From contig NZ_CP109473.1 in NCBI RefSeq assembly GCF_036227405.1, forward strand, positions 6,448,001-6,512,000: a DNA stretch of 64,000 nt, in the 5' to 3' direction. This stretch comes from Streptomyces sp. NBC_01460. Lineage in GTDB: Bacteria; Actinomycetota; Actinomycetes; Streptomycetales; Streptomycetaceae. Shown here one piece after another: positions 1 to 8,687 of the stretch (its first letter is position 1; each line of letters begins with the position of its first letter). Both the position numbers and the translations under genes were made by a program. The notes beneath the pieces were generated by a model. It worked only from the letters and a program-made list of their open reading frames with translations. It ran no database searches and was not told where the DNA came from.

Positions 1-1113
1 CTCGGCCTCGACATCGATCTTCTCTCCCCGCGCCAGCCGCTCGACGACGTCGGGCAGGGCCCTCTCGAGCTCCTCGGCCCGCTCCTGGAGGCCGGAGATG
101 CGCCGGCGCAGGTTACGGGTGAGGCGCCAGGTGGTCCAGACGACCGCGACGACGGCGAGCAGGCCGATCACCGACGTGAGGACCATCTTGAGGAGCAGGG
201 ACATGACGGTGCCCTTGCCCGTCACCATGACCGCGTCGGTGCGCTTCTCCAGCAGCTCGACGAGCTGCGGGGTGACCCCGTCCATGGCCTTGCGCCAGGT
301 CTTCTCCTCGGCGTCCAGCTCGACGAAGCCGGACCGGTCGGCGGACACCGGCCGCAGGATCTGCTCCTCGACCTTCGTCTTGGCCGCCCAGGCGGAACTC
401 TCGGTCAGCTCCTGCCACTGGGCCCGTTCGTCCTCGGGGAGGTACGGGACCACCTTGGTCCCGGCCTGGAAGGACTGACCGGAGACCGCGTTCCGGACCT
501 CCTGGAGGTCTTCCGTGCTGAGCTTGCCCGAGGGCCAGCCGCGGGCGAGGATCGCGTCCGAGCGGGAGATCATCTCCTTGGCCCAGAAGAGGTCCACGAG
601 GGGCTGCCCCATCGTGGTCACCTCGCCGTTGTCCACGTGGCTGAGGGCCGAGAACAGTTCGAGGTCCACGGCGATCAGGTCGGTGTAGTAGCCGTAGACC
701 ACCGCCTGCTGGTCGCTGTCGCCCTCGTCGACCAGGGTGCGCTGGGCCGGCAGCCGGTTGATGGCCTCCCGCGCCCTGCCGACGGCGTTCCGCACCTCTT
801 CGGGCGCGTCGTCCGCGCTCACGTCCGAGAGGGACTCGAAGGTCGTGATCGCCTCGTCGGTGAGCGTGCGCTGCTGCTTCAGCGCCTTACCGGAGTCTCC
901 GGGCCGGGCCAGCGCCTGTGCGCTGAGCCGGCGCTCCTCCTGCAGGTTGTAGTACACGATGTTGGACGGTTGGCCCGCTTGTTCGGCCAAGAGTCCCTGG
1001 GCTGCCTGGCGTTGGAAGTCCAGGAAGGTCTGGCCACTGGTGACGGCCCACAGGGCGGCCAGTGCGACTCCGGGAACGACCGCCAGTACGAGTAGGGCTG
1101 TCCGCAACGACAT
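1..1113 (-). CDS. NIT-domain sensor histidine kinase, N-terminal part (cut by window edge)
   Basis: The visible 371 residues begin with a hydrophobic segment (about residues 3-24), then a helical extracellular region of about 275 residues of the nitrate/nitrite-sensing (NIT) type, a second membrane helix at about 305-325, and a charged linker (RRRISGLQERAEELER) leading into a HAMP/coiled region. The kinase core lies outside the window. In Streptomyces such proteins are membrane sensor kinases, often in conservon-type loci; the signal sensed here is not shown by the sequence. The first ATG is at 1113. An in-frame CTG at 1152 lies 6 nt after a good AAGGAG (1159-1164) and could be the real start, giving 13 more residues. 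Confidence 0.8.
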   Translation of the reverse strand, partial: MSLRTALLVLAVVPGVALAALWAVTSGQTFLDFQRQAAQGLLAEQAGQPSNIVYYNLQEERRLSAQALARPGDSGKALKQQRTLTDEAITTFESLSDVSADDAPEEVRNAVGRAREAINRLPAQRTLVDEGDSDQQAVVYGYYTDLIAVDLELFSALSHVDNGEVTTMGQPLVDLFWAKEMISRSDAILARGWPSGKLSTEDLQEVRNAVSGQSFQAGTKVVPYLPEDERAQWQELTESSAWAAKTKVEEQILRPVSADRSGFVELDAEEKTWRKAMDGVTPQLVELLEKRTDAVMVTGKGTVMSLLLKMVLTSVIGLLAVVAVVWTTWRLTRNLRRRISGLQERAEELERALPDVVERLARGEKIDVEAE

Positions 1114-1404
1114 GGGTGCCGAGTCGGTCCGCCGTGACGCGCGCGTGCGCAGGGGATGCTCCTTGACGATGATGCCAGCCGGTGACTGGTCAAATACGTT
1201 GAGAACTTGGACACATGGATATTAGTCACAGTGCAAAAAAGAAGAGAAAGTGGCCTCACATGTGCAACACGGCGCGCCCACATCATGCACACGCGTGTCC
1301 GCCGAAGTGTCGGTGATGTCTGCCGTGCCCAGGTAGCGGCCCGCACGCTCCGGAGTGAGGCTGAAGGTGACGTATACGTTCCGGGGGCCGAGGAGGCGAC
1401 GACG
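1114..1404. other. Divergent intergenic region, locally A/T-rich
   Basis: About 290 bases separate the sensor kinase from the small gene at 1405. The part around 1195-1260 is unusually A/T-rich for this genome (TTAGTCAC, then an A-run and an AG-rich run), as expected for divergent promoters, but I could not define convincing -35/-10 pairs. Reading frames across it lack the third-position GC bias of coding DNA. Confidence 0.4.
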
Positions 1405-1755
1405 GTGACGGATGCGACCCCTCCGCCGTGCGTGAATCCGTCCGGCGTGAATCCGTCCGGCGTGAACCCGCGCGGCGTGGGCAGGTCGTCCGAGGGCGAC
1501 GGGATCACGGTGTCCGGCGACGCGCACTGCCGCCTGCGCGCCCCGGCGGCCGGCCGGGGCATGCCCGACGAGGTGCCCGACGCCCCGGCCCATCTGCCGC
1601 TGGACGCGGACCGGGTGCTCCGCCCGGAGGGTGCGCCGGGCGCGTCCGGGCGCGAGGAATCCCACGTCATGCCGTGTGACCGCGGGCGAACAGGGCAGGC
1701 GGCGTCCTGTGACCACAGCGGGACGAGAGCCGACCCCCACCGACCCGGACCGTAA
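1405..1755 (+). CDS. Possible small hypothetical protein (116 aa)
   Basis: No family is recognised. A GTG start follows GAGGAGG (1390-1396) with 8 nt spacing, and third codon positions are almost all G or C from the start to about 1670, while the upstream part of the same frame lacks this bias. The product is acidic to neutral, with three near-exact GVNPS-type pentapeptides near the N-terminus and no clear signal peptide or membrane segment. The antisense frame sharing the same third positions reads as Ser/Arg/Pro-rich, typical of a shadow. The last 30 residues have weaker codon bias. It could be a false ORF. Confidence 0.4.
   Translation: MTDATPPPCVNPSGVNPSGVNPRGVGRSSEGDGITVSGDAHCRLRAPAAGRGMPDEVPDAPAHLPLDADRVLRPEGAPGASGREESHVMPCDRGRTGQAASCDHSGTRADPHRPGP
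1431..1475 (+). repeat. 15-nt tandem repeat, three units
   Basis: Two identical 15-nt units CGTGAATCCGTCCGG (1431-1445 and 1446-1460) are followed by a third with three differences. The period is a multiple of three and keeps the frame of the small gene at 1405, giving repeated GVNPS. Confidence 0.8.
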
Positions 1756-1848
1756 CCAGCGGACCGGTCGCCGCGCGGCGCGCCGGACGGGTGAACCGGG
1801 CCGGGGGATATATCTGTATTCGGTGGCCTTTGCTCCGGACCCCTCGTC

Positions 1849-4755
1849 GTGATCGCGCTCATCGTCAGCCATTTCGTCCTGGCGGCCTGCGCGAGCCCGC
1901 TGGTGCGGCGGCTCGGCAGGCTCGCCTTCGTCGTGCTCGCCCTGCCGCCCGCCGCCGCCACGGTGTGGGCCGCCACCCGATGGGCGGGCGCGGCCGACGG
2001 GAAGGCCGTCACCTGGTCCTGGGAGTGGATCGGCACGTACGACGTGTCGGTCGCCCTGCGCCTGGACGCGCTCGCCGAGCTGATGGTGCTGCTCGCGGCC
2101 GGGGTCGGCATGCTCGTGCTGCTCTACTGCGCGTCCTACTTCAGTGACGACACGCCTCAACTGGCCGCCTTCGCCGGGAACCTGCTGGCCTTCGCCGGCG
2201 CGATGCTGGCCCTCGTCCTCGCGGACGACCTGATCACCCTCTACGTGTTCTGGGAGCTGACCACGGTCTTCTCCTACCTGCTGATCGGCCACACCAGCAC
2301 ACGCAAGCAGAACCGGCGTTCCGCCCTCCAGGCCCTCACGGTCACCACGCTGGGCGGCCTGGCCATGCTGGTCGGCTTCCTGATCCTCGGTCAGGCGGCG
2401 GGCACCTACCGGATCTCCGCGATCGTCGCGGACCCGCCGGAGCCCACCCTCGCCGTGTCCGTGGCCGTGGTCCTCGTCCTGTGCGGGGCCCTGTCCAAGT
2501 CGGCGATCTGGCCCTTCAGCCTCTGGCTCCCGAACGCCATGGCCGCACCCACCCCCGTCAGCGCCTATCTGCACGCCGCGGCCATGGTCAAGGCCGGGGT
2601 CTACCTCGTGGCGCGGCTCGCCCCCGGCTTCGCCGACATCCCCGTCTGGCGGCCCGTCGTCCTGCTGCTGGGGGGAGCCACCATGCTCCTCGGGGGCTGG
2701 CGGGCCCTGCGCCTCAACGACCTGAAGCTCGTCCTCGCGTACGGCACCGTCAGCCAGCTCGGCTTCCTCACCGTGCTCGCCGGGGCGGGCAACCGTGACG
2801 CCGCGCTCGCCGCGGCCGCCATGATCCTGGCGCACGCCCTGTTCAAGGCCGCGCTGTTCCTCGTCGTCGGCATCGTGGACCACGCGGCCGGCACCCGTGA
2901 TCTGCGCGCGCTCTCCGGTCTCGGCCGCACCATGCCGTTCCTCTGCGCGGTCGCGGTGCTCTCCGCCGCGTCCATGGCCGCCGTTCCGCCGCTCCTCGGA
3001 TTCGCCGCGAAGGAGGCCGCCTTCGAGGCGATGCTGAGCGGCGGGACCGCGGACCGCTGGGCGCTGGCCGTTCTCGTGGCCGGCTCGGTGCTGACCGTCG
3101 CGTACACCCTCCGCTTCGTGTGGGGGGCGTTCGCCCGCAAGGCCGGCGTCACCGACACCCCCGTCCACCGCGCGGGCGTCGCCCTCGTGGCCCCGCCCGC
3201 CGTGCTGGCCCTCGCCGGGCTGGTGCTCGGCCCGGGCGTCGGGTGGACGGACCGCCTCTTCGCCGCGTACGCCGATGTCTTCCCGGCCCCGGCCCACGCC
3301 TACCACCTCGCGCTCTGGCACGGATTCGGGACGGTCCTGCTGCTCTCCGCACTGGCCTGGGCGGGCGGTGCCGTGCTCTTCGCGGGGCGCGGGACGGTCA
3401 CCCGGGTCTCCCGGCGCATCGCCTGGCCCACCGCGGACGGTGTCTTCGGGCACCTCCTGCTCGGCCTGGAGCGCCTGGCCCTCCAGGTCACCGGATTCGT
3501 CCAGCGCGGCTCCCTCTCCGGCTATCTGGCCATCACCATGGTGGTGATGCTGACGGGCCAGCTGGCCGTCCTCTTCACCGACCGTCCCTGGGAGGGCGCG
3601 GTCGCCCCCCGAGTCTGGGACACACCGCTCCAGGGCGCGGTGGCCGTCCTCACCTGCGCGGCCGCCCTCTCCTGCATGACCGTCAGCCGCCGGATGAAGG
3701 CCGTCGTCCTGGCGGGACTGACCGGGTACGGGACGGCGCTGCTCTTCGTCGTGCAGGGGGCCCCCGACCTGGCGCTCACCCAGTTCTGCGTCGAGACCGT
3801 GTCGATGATCGTGTTCGTGCTGGTCCTGCGCCGGATGCCGGTGCGCTTCGAGGAGTCGATCGGCACCTGGCGGCGGCTGGTGCGGATCCCGGTGGCGCTG
3901 GGCGCCGCGGCGACGGTCGGCGTGGCCGTGTGGGCGGCCGGCGCGGCCCGCATCGCCGAACCCGCGGGCGCCGCGATGGTCGAAGAGGTCGCCCACCACG
4001 GTCTCAAGGACGTGGTGGCCACCATCCTGGTCGACCTGCGGGCCTGGGACACGATGGGGGAGTCCGCCGTCCTCGCGGCGGCCGCCATCGGGGTGACCAG
4101 CCTCATCTACCTGCACCGTCGCGGCGAGACGTCCGTCAACAGGGACGAACTGCGGGGGGACGAGACCGCGTGGTCGCTCTCGGGCCGACGGCTCAGCGGC
4201 CTGCCGCAGGGCGACGACACCGCGCCCGAACGCAGCTGGCTGGCCGCCGGATCCACCCTCGCGCCCGAACACCGGTCCGTCGTCTTCGAGGTGGTGGGCC
4301 GGCTGCTCTTCCATCCCATCCTCGTGCTCTCCCTGTACCTGCTGTTCTGCGCGGAGAACATGCCGGGCGGCGGCTTCGTGGCCGGGCTCGTGGCAGGACT
4401 CGCCCTCATCACCCGCTACCTGGCGGGCGGCAGGTTCGAGCTCGCCGAGGCCGCGCCGCTGCAGCCCGGACTCTTCACCGGTCTCGGCCTGTTCGTGTCC
4501 ACCGGAGTCGCCCTGGGCGGCCTCCTGGAGGGGACGGTGCTGCACGCCTGGACCTACTACGGGCACCTGCCCGTGTTCGGCGACTACCACCTGAGCAGCT
4601 CGGTCCTCTTCGACTTCGGTGTCTACCTGCTGGTCCTGGGTGTGGTCCTGGACATCGTCCGGGCGCTGGGCGCCAAGATCGACCGGCAGATCGAACGGGC
4701 GGCGGGCGCGCTGGCCCCCGCGTCGGACACCGGGACCGGGGGGCCGAACCGATGA
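1849..4755 (+). CDS. mrpA: Na+/H+ antiporter subunit A, MrpA-MrpB fusion
   Basis: This 968-residue polytopic membrane protein is the large subunit of the Mrp/Mnh cation-proton antiporter. Residues about 1-500 resemble the NuoL/proton-pumping family (WELTTVFSYLLIGHTS near 140, KSAIWPFSLWLPNAMAAPTP near 220). A DUF4040-like MrpA C-terminal segment (GAPDLALTQFCVETVSM, about 637-653) follows, and the last 150 residues match MnhB (MPGGGFVAGLVAGLALITRY). This A-B fusion is usual in actinobacteria and explains the lack of a separate mrpB. The GTG start is followed at once by the first membrane segment. The stop overlaps the ATG of mrpC by 4 nt, and all downstream mrp genes are coupled the same way. 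Expected role: Na+ and pH homeostasis. Confidence 0.95.
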   Translation: MIALIVSHFVLAACASPLVRRLGRLAFVVLALPPAAATVWAATRWAGAADGKAVTWSWEWIGTYDVSVALRLDALAELMVLLAAGVGMLVLLYCASYFSDDTPQLAAFAGNLLAFAGAMLALVLADDLITLYVFWELTTVFSYLLIGHTSTRKQNRRSALQALTVTTLGGLAMLVGFLILGQAAGTYRISAIVADPPEPTLAVSVAVVLVLCGALSKSAIWPFSLWLPNAMAAPTPVSAYLHAAAMVKAGVYLVARLAPGFADIPVWRPVVLLLGGATMLLGGWRALRLNDLKLVLAYGTVSQLGFLTVLAGAGNRDAALAAAAMILAHALFKAALFLVVGIVDHAAGTRDLRALSGLGRTMPFLCAVAVLSAASMAAVPPLLGFAAKEAAFEAMLSGGTADRWALAVLVAGSVLTVAYTLRFVWGAFARKAGVTDTPVHRAGVALVAPPAVLALAGLVLGPGVGWTDRLFAAYADVFPAPAHAYHLALWHGFGTVLLLSALAWAGGAVLFAGRGTVTRVSRRIAWPTADGVFGHLLLGLERLALQVTGFVQRGSLSGYLAITMVVMLTGQLAVLFTDRPWEGAVAPRVWDTPLQGAVAVLTCAAALSCMTVSRRMKAVVLAGLTGYGTALLFVVQGAPDLALTQFCVETVSMIVFVLVLRRMPVRFEESIGTWRRLVRIPVALGAAATVGVAVWAAGAARIAEPAGAAMVEEVAHHGLKDVVATILVDLRAWDTMGESAVLAAAAIGVTSLIYLHRRGETSVNRDELRGDETAWSLSGRRLSGLPQGDDTAPERSWLAAGSTLAPEHRSVVFEVVGRLLFHPILVLSLYLLFCAENMPGGGFVAGLVAGLALITRYLAGGRFELAEAAPLQPGLFTGLGLFVSTGVALGGLLEGTVLHAWTYYGHLPVFGDYHLSSSVLFDFGVYLLVLGVVLDIVRALGAKIDRQIERAAGALAPASDTGTGGPNR

Positions 4756-5588
4756 TCATGAGCGTCTCGCTCCTCGTCACGGCGGTCGTCCTCTGCGCGG
4801 TCGGCGGCATCCTCATGCTCACCCGGCCTCTCACCCGCATCCTGCTCGGCGCGGTGATCGCGGGCAACGGCATCAACCTGCTCGTCCTCTCGTCGACCGG
4901 ATCCGCGGGTGCGGCACCGCTGCTCTACGGCGCCCCGCTGCGCCGGATCACCGACCCGCTGCCCCAGGCCATCGCCCTCACCGCCATCGTCATCACGCTG
5001 GCCACCACCGCCTTCCTGCTCGCCATGGCCTACCGCAGCTACCAGCTGACCGGCACGGACGAGGTCCACGACGACCTGGAGGACCGCCGCATCTACCTGC
5101 GCGCGGAAGTGCTGGGGGAGCGGGCCGAACTCCGCGAGGAGTACCGGGCGGAGTCCGGCCGCTCGCGGAAGGACCGCGCACGCTACCGCCAGGAGCACCG
5201 CCGGCTGCGCGGCCGGCTGCGTGCCGACCGCGCCCTGCAGGCCCGGGGGCGCGATGCCAGTGGTGACCTGTGGCACGACGTGCTGGGAGCCGATCCGGAG
5301 GACTACGTGAACCACCGCCCCGACAGCACCGGACCGGAGCCTTCCGGCCGCACATCGGAGGGTCCCGCATCCGAGGGTCCCGCATCCGAGGGCCCCGCAC
5401 CCGAGGGCCCCGCACCCGAGGGCCCCGCATCCGAGGGTCCCGCATCCGAGGGCCCCGCACCCGAGGGCCCCGCACCCGAGGGCCCCGCATCCGAGGGTCC
5501 CGCATCCGAGGGCCCCGCACCCGAGGGCCCCGCACCCGAGGACGGCCCCGGGACCTCCGACGGCCCCGACAGGGGAGCCGCCGGATGA
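4752..5588 (+). CDS. mrpC: Na+/H+ antiporter subunit C with repetitive C-terminal tail
   Basis: The first 105 residues are a NuoK/MnhC-type subunit with three membrane helices (LLGAVIAGNGINLLVLSS; PLPQAIALTAIVITLATTAF). Then comes a long charged, Arg/Glu-rich cytoplasmic stretch (about 105-180) and a tail of about 60 residues made of SEGPA/PEGPA pentapeptides. At 278 residues it is about twice the length of ordinary MrpC. The start at 4752 overlaps the mrpA stop (ATGA); an in-frame ATG at 4758 is an alternative. The function of the tail is unknown; it is likely disordered and cytoplasmic. Confidence 0.93.
   Translation: MIMSVSLLVTAVVLCAVGGILMLTRPLTRILLGAVIAGNGINLLVLSSTGSAGAAPLLYGAPLRRITDPLPQAIALTAIVITLATTAFLLAMAYRSYQLTGTDEVHDDLEDRRIYLRAEVLGERAELREEYRAESGRSRKDRARYRQEHRRLRGRLRADRALQARGRDASGDLWHDVLGADPEDYVNHRPDSTGPEPSGRTSEGPASEGPASEGPAPEGPAPEGPASEGPASEGPAPEGPAPEGPASEGPASEGPAPEGPAPEDGPGTSDGPDRGAAG
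5366..5541 (+). repeat. Higher-order tandem repeat in mrpC: 15-nt units in a 60-nt super-repeat
   Basis: Bases 5401-5460 and 5461-5520 are identical, and the flanks continue the pattern on both sides. Each 60-nt unit holds four 15-nt units encoding SEGPA, SEGPA, PEGPA, PEGPA. About 2.9 super-units are present. The exact identity, including synonymous positions, points to recent unequal crossing-over or slippage. Confidence 0.97.
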
Positions 5589-7243
5589 ACGCGCTCGTCC
5601 CGCTGCCGGTCCTGCTGCCGCTCTGCGCCACCGGGCTGAGCCTCGCCTTCGGTACCCGGCTCGCGCGCTTCCAGCGGTTCATCAGCGTCGCCGTCCTCAC
5701 GGCCGTCCTCGGTCTCTCGGTGGCGCTGATGATCGCCGCCGACCGCCAGGGCCCCCTCTCCGTCCACCTCGGGGACTTCGCGCCGCCGCTCGGCATCACG
5801 CTGGTCGCCGACCGGCTCTCCGGGCTGATGCTGACCGTCTCCTCGGCCGTGACCCTCTGCGTGCTGGTCTACTCACTCGGCCAGGGCATGGCGGACCGGG
5901 ACAAGGAGACGCCCGTCGCCGTCTTCCACCCCGCCTACCTCATCCTGGTCTCCGGGGTCTCCCTCACCTTCATCGCCGGCGACCTCGTCAACCTGTACGT
6001 CGGCTTCGAGATCATGCTGGTCGCCAGCTTCGTCCTGCTCACGCTCGGCGGGACCGGGCCCCGGATCCGGGCCGGATCCACGTACGTGATCATCTCGCTG
6101 TTCTCCTCGATGCTGTTCCTGACCGCGATCGCCATGACCTACGCCGCGGCGGGAACCGCCAACTTCGCCCAGCTCGCCCTCCGGCTGCCCGAACTCCCCC
6201 TCGGCGTACAGACGCTGATCCAGGCGCTGCTCCTCACCGTCTTCGCCGTCAAGGCCGCCGTCTTCCCCCTGGCGGCCTGGCTCCCCGACTCCTATCCGAC
6301 GGCCCCCGCGCCCGTGACCGCCGTCTTCGCCGGCCTGCTGACCAAGGTCGGCATCTACTGCATGCTGCGGGTGGAGACCCTCCTCTTCCCCGGGAACCGG
6401 CTCGGCGACCTGCTCATGGCCGTCGCCCTCGTCTCGATGATCGTGGGCATCCTCGGAGCGGTCGCCCAGACGGACCTGAAGCGGCTGTTCTCGTTCACCC
6501 TCATCAGCCACATCGGTTACATGGTCTTCGGCATCGGTCTCGCCACGCGTGACGCGTACGGCGGTGCGATCTTCTACGTCGCCCACCACATCACCGTCCA
6601 GACCACCCTCTTCCTCGTCGCGGGACTCATCGAACGCCGGGGCGGCACCAACGAGCTCACCCGGCTCGGCGGCCTGGCCCGATCCGCTCCGCTGCTCGCG
6701 GTGCTGTTCTTCGTCCCCGCGATGAACTTCGCCGGGATCCCCCCGCTCTCCGGCTTCATCGGGAAGCTCGGACTCATGCGGGCCGGAGTCGCGGACGGCA
6801 GTGCCTGGGCCTGGGTCCTCGTCGCGGGGGCGACCGTGACGAGCCTGCTCACCCTCTACGTGATGGCCAAGATCTGGAACCTGGCCTTCTGGCGCGCCGA
6901 GCCACCGGGCCAGGCCGCCTACGGCACCGTCCTGGAGGCCGCCGACGACAGTGACGACGACGACGCCGACACCGGGCCCGACCGCATTCCGGGGACCGGT
7001 GACGAAGGGGTGGTGGTGACGGCCCGAGGCCCGGCCGGGCAGACCGTGGCCGCGACCCTCCAGGGAAGGACCGTCACCACCACGGTCCGCCCGCCCTTCG
7101 CCATGACCGCGGCCACGGCCGGCGCCGTCCTGCTCGGGCTCGCCTTCACCGTCCTGGCCGGTCCGCTGACGGCCTTCACCGACCGTTCGGCCGCCGAGCT
7201 CATCGCACGCCGCCCCTATGTGGAGGAGGTGCTCGGCCCGTGA
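5585..7243 (+). CDS. mrpD: Na+/H+ antiporter subunit D
   Basis: A 552-residue NuoM/N-like membrane subunit with about 14 helices. Diagnostic stretches include the conserved lysine and proline region KAAVFPLAAWLPDSYPTAPA (about 223-242), the VAQTDLKRLFSFTLISHIGY segment (about 295-314) and FAGIPPLSGFIGKLGL (about 382-397). A hydrophilic Asp-rich loop (DSDDDDADTGPD, about 456-467) sits before the last helix and is probably a cytoplasmic insertion. The ATG overlaps the mrpC stop and the TGA overlaps the GTG of mrpE. With MrpA it is expected to form the ion-translocating modules. Confidence 0.95.
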   Translation: MNALVPLPVLLPLCATGLSLAFGTRLARFQRFISVAVLTAVLGLSVALMIAADRQGPLSVHLGDFAPPLGITLVADRLSGLMLTVSSAVTLCVLVYSLGQGMADRDKETPVAVFHPAYLILVSGVSLTFIAGDLVNLYVGFEIMLVASFVLLTLGGTGPRIRAGSTYVIISLFSSMLFLTAIAMTYAAAGTANFAQLALRLPELPLGVQTLIQALLLTVFAVKAAVFPLAAWLPDSYPTAPAPVTAVFAGLLTKVGIYCMLRVETLLFPGNRLGDLLMAVALVSMIVGILGAVAQTDLKRLFSFTLISHIGYMVFGIGLATRDAYGGAIFYVAHHITVQTTLFLVAGLIERRGGTNELTRLGGLARSAPLLAVLFFVPAMNFAGIPPLSGFIGKLGLMRAGVADGSAWAWVLVAGATVTSLLTLYVMAKIWNLAFWRAEPPGQAAYGTVLEAADDSDDDDADTGPDRIPGTGDEGVVVTARGPAGQTVAATLQGRTVTTTVRPPFAMTAATAGAVLLGLAFTVLAGPLTAFTDRSAAELIARRPYVEEVLGP

Positions 7244-7866
7244 GGCGCCTGATCACCCTGTCGCACCGCAATCCCGACCTTCCCCCGTACAGTGTCGAGT
7301 TCGCCGGCCGCCGGCGCCGGGTGCTCGATCTTCCGCTGATCGCCTGGCTCACCCTGATCTGGGTCCTGCTGTGGTCCACCCTGACCTGGGCGAACGTCGT
7401 CACCGGCGTGGTCGTCGCGGTCGTCGTCTGTCTGGCGTTCCCGCTGCCGCAGGTCGATCTGGGGCTGCGGCTGCACCCGTGGGGCATCCTCCGGCTCGCC
7501 GCCTACCTGCTCTACGACATGTACACCTCGGGGGTCGAGGTCACCCGGCAGATCTTCGCCGGCCGTCCCCACCGGCCCGCCGTCATCGGCGTCCCCCTGC
7601 GCTGCCGCGGTGACCTGATGCTCGCCGCGACCGCCGTCACCGTGTCGAACGTGCCGGGTGGCGCCGTCATCGAGGTGCGCAGGGCCACCGCCACGCTCTT
7701 CCTGCACGTCCTGGACGCGGACAGGCCGGAGGAACTGGAGGCGGCCCGGCGCTCGGTCTGGAAGCTGGAGGAGCTGACGGTACGGGCGTTCGGCACCCCT
7801 GACGAGATCGCGCGGGTGTCCGAGCCGCCGCCCGAGGGGCCCGGCGGCGGGGAGGAGACGTCATGA
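7240..7866 (+). CDS. mrpE: Na+/H+ antiporter subunit E
   Basis: A 208-residue MnhE-type subunit. After a short basic N-terminus come two membrane helices (LIAWLTLIWVLLWSTLTW and the next about 20 residues), then the family's soluble domain with VPLRCRGDLMLAATAVTVSN and a LFLHVLDADRPEE motif. It lies between mrpD and mrpF with GTGA and ATGA overlaps. The C-terminal tail is Pro/Gly/Glu-rich and variable. Confidence 0.94.
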   Translation: MRRLITLSHRNPDLPPYSVEFAGRRRRVLDLPLIAWLTLIWVLLWSTLTWANVVTGVVVAVVVCLAFPLPQVDLGLRLHPWGILRLAAYLLYDMYTSGVEVTRQIFAGRPHRPAVIGVPLRCRGDLMLAATAVTVSNVPGGAVIEVRRATATLFLHVLDADRPEELEAARRSVWKLEELTVRAFGTPDEIARVSEPPPEGPGGGEETS

Positions 7867-8186
7867 GCGGACCCGAGACCGTCGACCGGGTCCTGATGAC
7901 CGCCGCCGTGGTGCTCATCGTCGTCGCCGGGGCGCTGCTGCTCGTCCGGATCAGCCGGGGGCCCTCGATGCTGGACCGGGCCATCGCGCTCGACGTCTGC
8001 GCCGCCGTCATCATCGCGGGCCTGGGCGCCAAGTCCGCCTTCGCGCGCGACTCGTTCTACTTCCCGATCATGCTGGTGCTCGCGTTCCTGGGCTTCACCG
8101 GATCGGTCGGCATCGCCCGCTTCATCGCCGTACGCGACAAGCCGCTCGCGCGCCGGAGGCCCACGAGCGAGGAGGGACAGCGGTGA
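7863..8186 (+). CDS. mrpF: Na+/H+ antiporter subunit F
   Basis: A small (107 aa) membrane subunit with three predicted helices, typical of MnhF: RISRGPSMLDRAIALDV around residues 29-45 and FPIMLVLAFLGFTGSVGIARF near 63-83. The ATG overlaps the mrpE stop and its own stop overlaps the GTG of mrpG. Length and position match the usual A(B)-C-D-E-F-G order. Confidence 0.94.
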   Translation: MSGPETVDRVLMTAAVVLIVVAGALLLVRISRGPSMLDRAIALDVCAAVIIAGLGAKSAFARDSFYFPIMLVLAFLGFTGSVGIARFIAVRDKPLARRRPTSEEGQR

Positions 8187-8584
8187 ACGTCTTCCTGCAG
8201 GTCACGGACACGGCCGGGGCCGTCCTCGTGTTCATCGGCGCGGCGATCTGCCTGCTCGGGGTGGTCGGCATGCTGAAACTGCCCGACGTCCTGTCGCGCA
8301 GCCACGCGGCGACCAAGCCGCAGACCCTCGGCCTGCTGCTGGTGCTGGCGGGAGTCGGTCTGAGGCTGCGCGGCGGCATGGACCTGGCGACGCTGGGCCT
8401 CATCGGCTTCTTCCAGCTGATGACGGGCCCGGTGGCCGCCCACCTGGTGGCGAGGTCGGCGTACCGGACGGGCCAGATCGAGCGCGGCGAGCTGCTCTTC
8501 GACGATCTGGACGCCCAGCTGACCGATCCGGAACCGGAGCGGGGGACGGGGCCGCGCCCGGACCCCGGCGGCCGGCAGGACTGA
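8183..8584 (+). CDS. mrpG: Na+/H+ antiporter subunit G
   Basis: Final subunit of the Mrp complex (133 aa). Three membrane helices carry the MnhG signature: GAAICLLGVVGMLKLPDVLS, SHAATKPQTLGLLLVLAG and a segment ending LMTGPVAAHLVARSAY. The last 35 residues are acidic and Pro-rich. The operon ends here; 103 nt separate it from the next gene on the same strand, without an obvious strong hairpin. Confidence 0.94.
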   Translation: MNVFLQVTDTAGAVLVFIGAAICLLGVVGMLKLPDVLSRSHAATKPQTLGLLLVLAGVGLRLRGGMDLATLGLIGFFQLMTGPVAAHLVARSAYRTGQIERGELLFDDLDAQLTDPEPERGTGPRPDPGGRQD

Positions 8585-8687
8585 CCCTCCCCCGCCCCGG
8601 GCGGTCCGTGAAGTGCCGCGTACCCGTCACGTGGACGCGCCGGGTCTGCGATGATGCGGCCGGGAACCACCGGGCGCTGGGGGGCGT

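Noticed and set aside
879..2111. Minus-strand frame of 410 codons across the kinase start and mrpA start
   Set aside because: Ser/Arg/Pro-rich; spans intergenic DNA and the starts of two genes.
1222..4590. Long minus-strand open frame opposite mrpA (1122 codons)
   Set aside because: Gly/Arg/Glu/His-rich translation with no domain; mirror of a strongly coding high-GC gene.
5303..5767. Minus-strand frame of repeated PSDAGPSG units
   Set aside because: Shadow of the mrpC repeat; a 15-nt period stays open in several frames.
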